In this document: in pieces, positions 60,493-64,000 of the stretch
Layout of the letters: every line of letters starts with the position of its first letter
How positions within the stretch are numbered: position 1 is the first letter of the stretch
Source: Streptomyces cyanogenus
GTDB lineage: Bacteria > Actinomycetota > Actinomycetes > Streptomycetales > Streptomycetaceae
DNA length: 64,000 nt
NCBI RefSeq assembly: GCF_017526105.1
Contig: NZ_CP071839.1
Location: forward strand, 2,284,501 to 2,348,500
Direction of reading: 5' to 3'
The notes under the pieces: generated by a model
Seen by the model: only the letters and a program-made list of their open reading frames with translations
What the model was told of the DNA's origin: nothing
The model's database searches: none
Program-made: the position numbers and the translations under genes

Positions 60493-61392
60493 ATGACGAG
60501 GACCCGCAAGGCCGCTCCCTTCGGCCGCACGCTCTGCGCCATGATCACGCCGTTCACCGAGGCGGGCGCGCTCGACCTGGACGGCGCCCAGCGGCTGGCC
60601 GCGCACCTGGTGGCGCAGGGCTGCGACGGCCTGGTCCTCAACGGCACCACGGGCGAGTCGCCCACCACCACCGACGAGGAGAAGGCCCGGCTGGTCGCGG
60701 CCGTACGGGAGGCCGTCGGCGACCGGGCCGCGCTGGTCGCGGGCGTGGGCACGTCCGACACCCGGCACACCGTGGAGCTGGCGCTCGCGGCCGGGAAGGC
60801 GGGCGCCGACGGCGTCCTGGTGGTCACGCCGTACTACAGCCGGCCCCCGCAGGAGGCCGTGGCCGCCCACTTCCAGGAGGTCGCCGACGCGAGCGAGCTG
60901 CCGGTGATGCTCTACGACATCCCGGGCCGCACCGGCACCCGGATCGCACCGGAGACGATGATCCGGCTGGCCGGGCACCCGCGGATCGTGGCCGTGAAGG
61001 ACTGCTCCTACGACTTCCTCGGCACCCAGAAGGTGCTCGCCCAGACCGAGTTGGCGTACTACGCGGGCTGCGACGAGCATGTTCTGGCGCTGTACGCGAT
61101 CGGCGCGGCGGGCTGCGTGAGCACGGTCGCGAACGCGGTACCGGACCGGGTCGCCTCGATCCTGGCCGCGTTCGACGCCGGCGACACCGGCCGGGCGGCC
61201 GGACTCCAGCTGGCCCTCACGCCGCTGACCGAGGCGATGATGGACGCGGGCCTGCCCGGCACCGTCACCGCGAAGGCCCTGCTGGCCCGGCTCGGCCTGC
61301 CCGCCGGACCGGTCCGCGCACCGCTGCTGCCCGCCGGCCGGGAGACGGCCGACGGGCTGCTGGCGGTGTACGAGGCGCTCACCGCGGGCTGA
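60493..61392 (+). CDS. dapA: 4-hydroxy-tetrahydrodipicolinate synthase
   Basis: A 299-residue TIM-barrel aldolase that condenses pyruvate and aspartate semialdehyde. LNGTTGESPTTTDEEK, TPYYSRPPQEA (Tyr), MLYDIPGRTGTRI and the Schiff-base Lys in IVAVKDCS (about residue 169) are present. A real DapA, unlike the KDG dehydratase at 41465. Supplies diaminopimelate for the wall and lysine. Confidence 0.9.
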   Translation: MTRTRKAAPFGRTLCAMITPFTEAGALDLDGAQRLAAHLVAQGCDGLVLNGTTGESPTTTDEEKARLVAAVREAVGDRAALVAGVGTSDTRHTVELALAAGKAGADGVLVVTPYYSRPPQEAVAAHFQEVADASELPVMLYDIPGRTGTRIAPETMIRLAGHPRIVAVKDCSYDFLGTQKVLAQTELAYYAGCDEHVLALYAIGAAGCVSTVANAVPDRVASILAAFDAGDTGRAAGLQLALTPLTEAMMDAGLPGTVTAKALLARLGLPAGPVRAPLLPAGRETADGLLAVYEALTAG

Positions 61393-61416
61393 TCCGCGGG
61401 CAGCCGGGGCCGGTCC

Positions 61417-62661
61417 TCAGCGGCGGGCGAAGACGGGCTCCCACGGCTGCCGCGGGTCGGTGGGCTCGGCCGGCTCCTGGACGCCGCTGAGCGGTACGAC
61501 CTTGTCGCTGCCGATCGTGACGAGCACGAGGCGGGGGCGGTACTCCTCCTCCAGGCTCGTCACCCGTTCCCAGGCGATGAGGTGCTTGTCGTCGGCCCAG
61601 GCGAGCAGATGACCTCCGCGGACCTTGGTGATCTCCCTGCCGGTACGGGGATCACGGACGGAGGAGTAGGACCTGCCGGGCGAGCCGGCGACCTCCTTGG
61701 TCAGGCCGAGAGCGGCGAGCCTGCCGCTCGGGGACAGCCGCGCCGGGACGTCCGACCGCAGGTGCTTCTCGTTCGCGGGCGCGGCGATCTTGTTGCCCTT
61801 GAGGTCGTAGAACTGCTGCAGGCCGTCCCGGCCGCCCACGTACTGCGCGTACACGGACCCACCGCTGCGGCTGAACGCGAAGTCCGCGCGGGAGTTGCTG
61901 CTGCGGTCGGGGGCGACCCGGCTGAAGGAGCCCGTGCCGGAGGACACGTCGAGGTCGTAGAACCCGGACCGGCTGGACCGGCCGAACCGGGCCGCCCACA
62001 TCCACGCGGCCCTGCCGTCGAGGGTGTGCACCTTTTCCCTGACCCGCAGATCGGGGTCCTCGTCGTACGTCGTCGCGACGAGCCTCGTGCCGTCGTACGA
62101 GAACGCGACCCCGCCGACGCCGTGCTGGACCGGGATCCACCGCTCGACCTCCCCCGTCGCGAGGTCGAGCAGGCCGATCCGGTGGGCGGGCAGGTTCCGC
62201 TCCAGCACGGCGGCGGTCTTCAGGCCGGGGGCGACGGCGACGAAGGACCAGCGGGGGTCCTTCCGGTACTTCCCGCTCCGCGGATCGAGCAGCCAGTAGG
62301 TGCGCGCCGAGACCCCCCGGTCCTTGGTGAGCTGCTTCGACTCCGCTGTGTAGTAGGCGGCCAGCACGGCGTCCCCGGCACCGATCAGCTCGCGCGGCGG
62401 CGACTGGTCCGGGTGGGCCCGGATGGCGCCGGAGTCCAGCACCCCGGACGGCCGTACGTCGGCCTTGTGGCCGGAGTCCAGCAGCGGCACCGCGACGGCG
62501 ATCGCGACCACGGCGGCGGTGGCCGCGGCGACCGAGGCCAGCCTGCGGGCACGGCGGCGCCGGCGCACCCCGAGCACCCGGTCGGCGAATCCCGCCGGCA
62601 CCGGCGGCTCCCGGTCGGCCTGCTCCCGCAGCGCCTCGCGCACGAGTTCCTCCACGTTCAC
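61417..62661 (-). CDS. Membrane-anchored propeller protein, putative anti-sigma partner
   Basis: A 414-residue protein. The N-terminal cytoplasmic part (MNVEELVREALREQADREPP) is followed by one transmembrane helix (about residues 42-60) and an extracellular WD40-like propeller (VAFSYDGTRLVATTYDED, FAFSRSGGSVYAQYV, LSPSGRLAALGLTKEV). Its ATG overlaps the sigma factor stop (ATGA at 62658-62661). This arrangement fits regulation of the adjacent sigma factor; direct inhibition is inference since no zinc anti-sigma motif is present. Confidence 0.7.
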   Translation of the reverse strand: MNVEELVREALREQADREPPVPAGFADRVLGVRRRRRARRLASVAAATAAVVAIAVAVPLLDSGHKADVRPSGVLDSGAIRAHPDQSPPRELIGAGDAVLAAYYTAESKQLTKDRGVSARTYWLLDPRSGKYRKDPRWSFVAVAPGLKTAAVLERNLPAHRIGLLDLATGEVERWIPVQHGVGGVAFSYDGTRLVATTYDEDPDLRVREKVHTLDGRAAWMWAARFGRSSRSGFYDLDVSSGTGSFSRVAPDRSSNSRADFAFSRSGGSVYAQYVGGRDGLQQFYDLKGNKIAAPANEKHLRSDVPARLSPSGRLAALGLTKEVAGSPGRSYSSVRDPRTGREITKVRGGHLLAWADDKHLIAWERVTSLEEEYRPRLVLVTIGSDKVVPLSGVQEPAEPTDPRQPWEPVFARR

Positions 62662-63209
62662 GGACGCACCTCCACCGGCGAGAAGTCACGGGACGGCTGC
62701 TGTGGGCGCGGGGCCACCGCCGCCAGCTCGGGGGCCAGCTCGCGGAGCCTGGCCAGGGAGCGGTGGGTGGTCGACCGTACGGTGCCCACGGAGCAGCCCA
62801 GGATCCGGGCCACCTCGGCCTCCGGCAGATCCTCGAAGTAGCGCAGCACCAGCACGGTGCGCTGGCGGGCGGTGAGCCGGGACAGGGCCGCGCGCAGCAC
62901 CAGCCGCAGCTCGGCGGCGCCCGAGGCGTCCGGGACGTGGCCGGCCTCCGGCGGGTCGGCCACGGTGACCTCGCGCCGCCGCCACTTCAGCCGCCAGCGG
63001 CTGATCTGCTGCCGGTACAGGACCTGCCGGACGTACGCCTCGGGCTCGTCGATCCGCTGCCATCGGCCGGCCGCCTTGACCAGTGCGTTCTGCAACAGGT
63101 CCTCGGCGGCGTGCCGGTCGCCGCCGGACAGCAGCACGGCAGTCCTCAGCAGCGCGGTCGACCTCCCGGCCACGAACTCCCGGAAACTCTCCTGCGCTTC
63201 GGCATCCAT
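62658..63209 (-). CDS. SigE-family ECF RNA polymerase sigma factor
   Basis: A 183-residue SigE70-type sigma factor. Region 2: LLRTAVLLSGGDRHAAEDLLQ then NALVKAAGRW; region 4: LTARQRTVLVLRYFEDLPEAEVA with ILGCSVGTVRSTTHRSLARL. ATG 63209 with AGAAGG six bases upstream is preferred; GTG 63215 is in frame. Coupled to the propeller protein. (The motif strings are given in parts.). Confidence 0.88.
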   Translation of the reverse strand: MDAEAQESFREFVAGRSTALLRTAVLLSGGDRHAAEDLLQNALVKAAGRWQRIDEPEAYVRQVLYRQQISRWRLKWRRREVTVADPPEAGHVPDASGAAELRLVLRAALSRLTARQRTVLVLRYFEDLPEAEVARILGCSVGTVRSTTHRSLARLRELAPELAAVAPRPQQPSRDFSPVEVRP

Positions 63210-63339
63210 CGTCACCTTCTCTTTCCCCCGGGCCGCACCCGACCGCCCGGCCCCCGCACCCCTCCTGACGCGCCCACCGGAGCGCCACTATGCCTGCCAC
63301 CGAAAAAAAACTCCGGCACGCGAACCACACGACCCACGA

Positions 63340-63376
63340 CGAAGCGCCCTTCCCCCGGGGGGTGAAGGGCGCTTCG
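63340..63376. terminator. Perfect 13-bp hairpin without an obvious gene
   Basis: CGAAGCGCCCTTC (63340-63352) and GAAGGGCGCTTCG (63364-63376) with an 11-base loop. No coding gene is seen within about 250 bases on its right or 130 bases on its left that it would terminate. A run of eight A (63303-63310) lies 30 bases to the left, which on the minus strand is a T tract. Confidence 0.6.
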
Positions 63377-63634
63377 GCGTACGGGAGACGTCAGTTGTGG
63401 CTGTTCTGAGGTCGGTACAGGTCACGGGGTCATGTTGTCCCCAGGGCCGTCCCGGGGCCGTCCTCGCTGTCACCCGGGTCCCGGAATGCCCGATTGCCCC
63501 TCCCGGGAGAACTCTGCGCCGTCCGTGGGCCGTCCGAGGTCGCACAACGACAAGCAATGCTGACAACCGTGCAGGTCACAGCGTTGATCGCCTAGACGAT
63601 CCCAGGTCAGCAGACCTTTGAATCACTTCTTCGG
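63377..63634. other. Spacer without recognisable gene
   Basis: Together with 63210-63339 this makes a 425-base non-coding stretch interrupted only by the hairpin. Short open frames here have no start signal or protein-like composition. A local inverted pair GATCGCCTAGACGATC (63587-63602) is visible: GATCG and CGATC arms around CCTAGA. Confidence 0.5.
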
Positions 63635-64000
63635 CTACTGATCGCACTCGACGGTCGGTTGGCTGTCCAGCAGCGTGTCCACCGTCAAGGTTCCTGTCGA
63701 CGTGCCGATCAGCCACTCCCCCAGAGTGATCCCTTGGGGCCAGAGTTCTCCCTGGTGGTTGCACCACATGCGGCCCGCAGGGTCGCGGAAGTCGACCAGA
63801 GACCAGATGGTGCAACCCCAGTCGTAGATCAGCACCAAGCCGGCGGGGATGCGGCCAGACGGGTCCGGCCCGTCCTGGTACAGCTCGGCGATGTCATAGA
63901 AGTTGCCTTGTGCGTGGCCCCCGCTCACGCCCAGGATTCCGTCGTCAGGTCCGAATCCTCCGTTGGCCACTTCGCTGTACAGACGCCGCAGGAGCTGAGG
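63635..64000 (-). CDS. SMI1/KNR4 family protein, 5' end outside window
   Basis: The frame is open to base 64000 (minus strand start beyond the window). It reads PQLLRRLYSEVANGGFGP, GILGVSGGHAQGNFYDI, LVLIYDWGCTIWSLVD then MWCNHQGELWP and a TAG at 63635. LLRRLY.EVANGGFGP is the signature of SMI1/KNR4-fold proteins, which often serve as immunity proteins to polymorphic toxins. No toxin is visible within the window next to it. Confidence 0.75.
   Translation of the reverse strand, partial: PQLLRRLYSEVANGGFGPDDGILGVSGGHAQGNFYDIAELYQDGPDPSGRIPAGLVLIYDWGCTIWSLVDFRDPAGRMWCNHQGELWPQGITLGEWLIGTSTGTLTVDTLLDSQPTVECDQ

Noticed and set aside
63288..63566. 92-codon minus-strand open frame in the last spacer
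   Set aside because: It runs through the strong hairpin, has Arg/Pro-rich composition and no ribosome site; chance frame.

Overview
This window is from a high-GC actinobacterium, almost certainly Streptomyces. Codon third positions are strongly GC biased, GTG and TTG starts are frequent, and many genes are joined by 4-base ATGA/GTGA/TTGA overlaps. The gene order (aerobic cobalamin genes, an LAETG-anchored SCO1860-type protein, an amidohydrolase, an amino-acid ABC transporter, then ectABCD) matches a conserved Streptomyces chromosomal arm segment. Assignments rest on reading motifs and translations by eye; no database search was run.

Layout. 1-10245: late cobalamin (B12) genes: a chelatase-type VWA subunit cut by the window edge, cobO, cobB, cobI, a divergent ZIP metal transporter, cobM, cobL, a cbiG-cobJ fusion, a 25-codon linker ORF, cbiX and cobC. 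10334-15207: an FMN-reductase remnant, a cell-wall anchored protein, an amidohydrolase and a polar amino-acid ABC transporter. 15343-21030: a class V aminotransferase, the ectoine/5-hydroxyectoine operon ectABCD, and a second class V aminotransferase. 21126-29906: a FrnE-like oxidoreductase, acetyltransferases, a decayed DUF1349 gene, an alpha-ketoglutarate semialdehyde dehydrogenase with a divergent IclR regulator, a penicillin-binding protein, a purine permease and a secreted acid phosphatase. 30119-36234: a polymorphic-toxin island with a WXG100-like partner, a 1,430-residue RHS toxin and three small genes, at least the first a likely immunity gene. 36240-36750: two abutting pectinesterase-type gene remnants. 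36751-41468: MBL hydrolase, small proteins, an MFS exporter and an unknown TIM-barrel-like protein. 41465-48707: a uronate/aldarate catabolic locus (KDG dehydratase, uronate dehydrogenase, DeoR regulator, sugar ABC transporter, zinc alcohol dehydrogenase).

48780-54500 holds a double TerD protein, a tandem-repeat spacer, a TetR regulator, a Ro60/Rsr (TROVE) protein and, just upstream of it on the same strand, three tandem RNAs that fold like bacterial Y RNAs. Two of them contain a circularly permuted tRNA-like module, and the middle one is a 73-nt form without it. This is the most interesting feature of the window. A Tat-exported PhoX-type phosphatase with a PHO-box-like repeat follows.

54811-64000: a conserved unknown protein, a secreted ExeM/NucH-type nuclease, a four-gene envelope-associated operon (52-residue protein, Cys-rich protein, holin-X type membrane protein, DUF3618 repeat protein), dapA, a SigE-family sigma factor with a membrane-anchored propeller partner, and an SMI1/KNR4 protein cut by the window edge.

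How the genes connect. The cob genes form a largely translationally coupled operon. The uronate locus (41-49 kb), the aldehyde dehydrogenase at 23-24 kb and the pectinesterase remnants at 36 kb fit one pectin/uronate oxidation route that is now scattered and partly lost (inference). The RHS island abuts the pectinase remnants, which suggests that it replaced part of that locus (inference).
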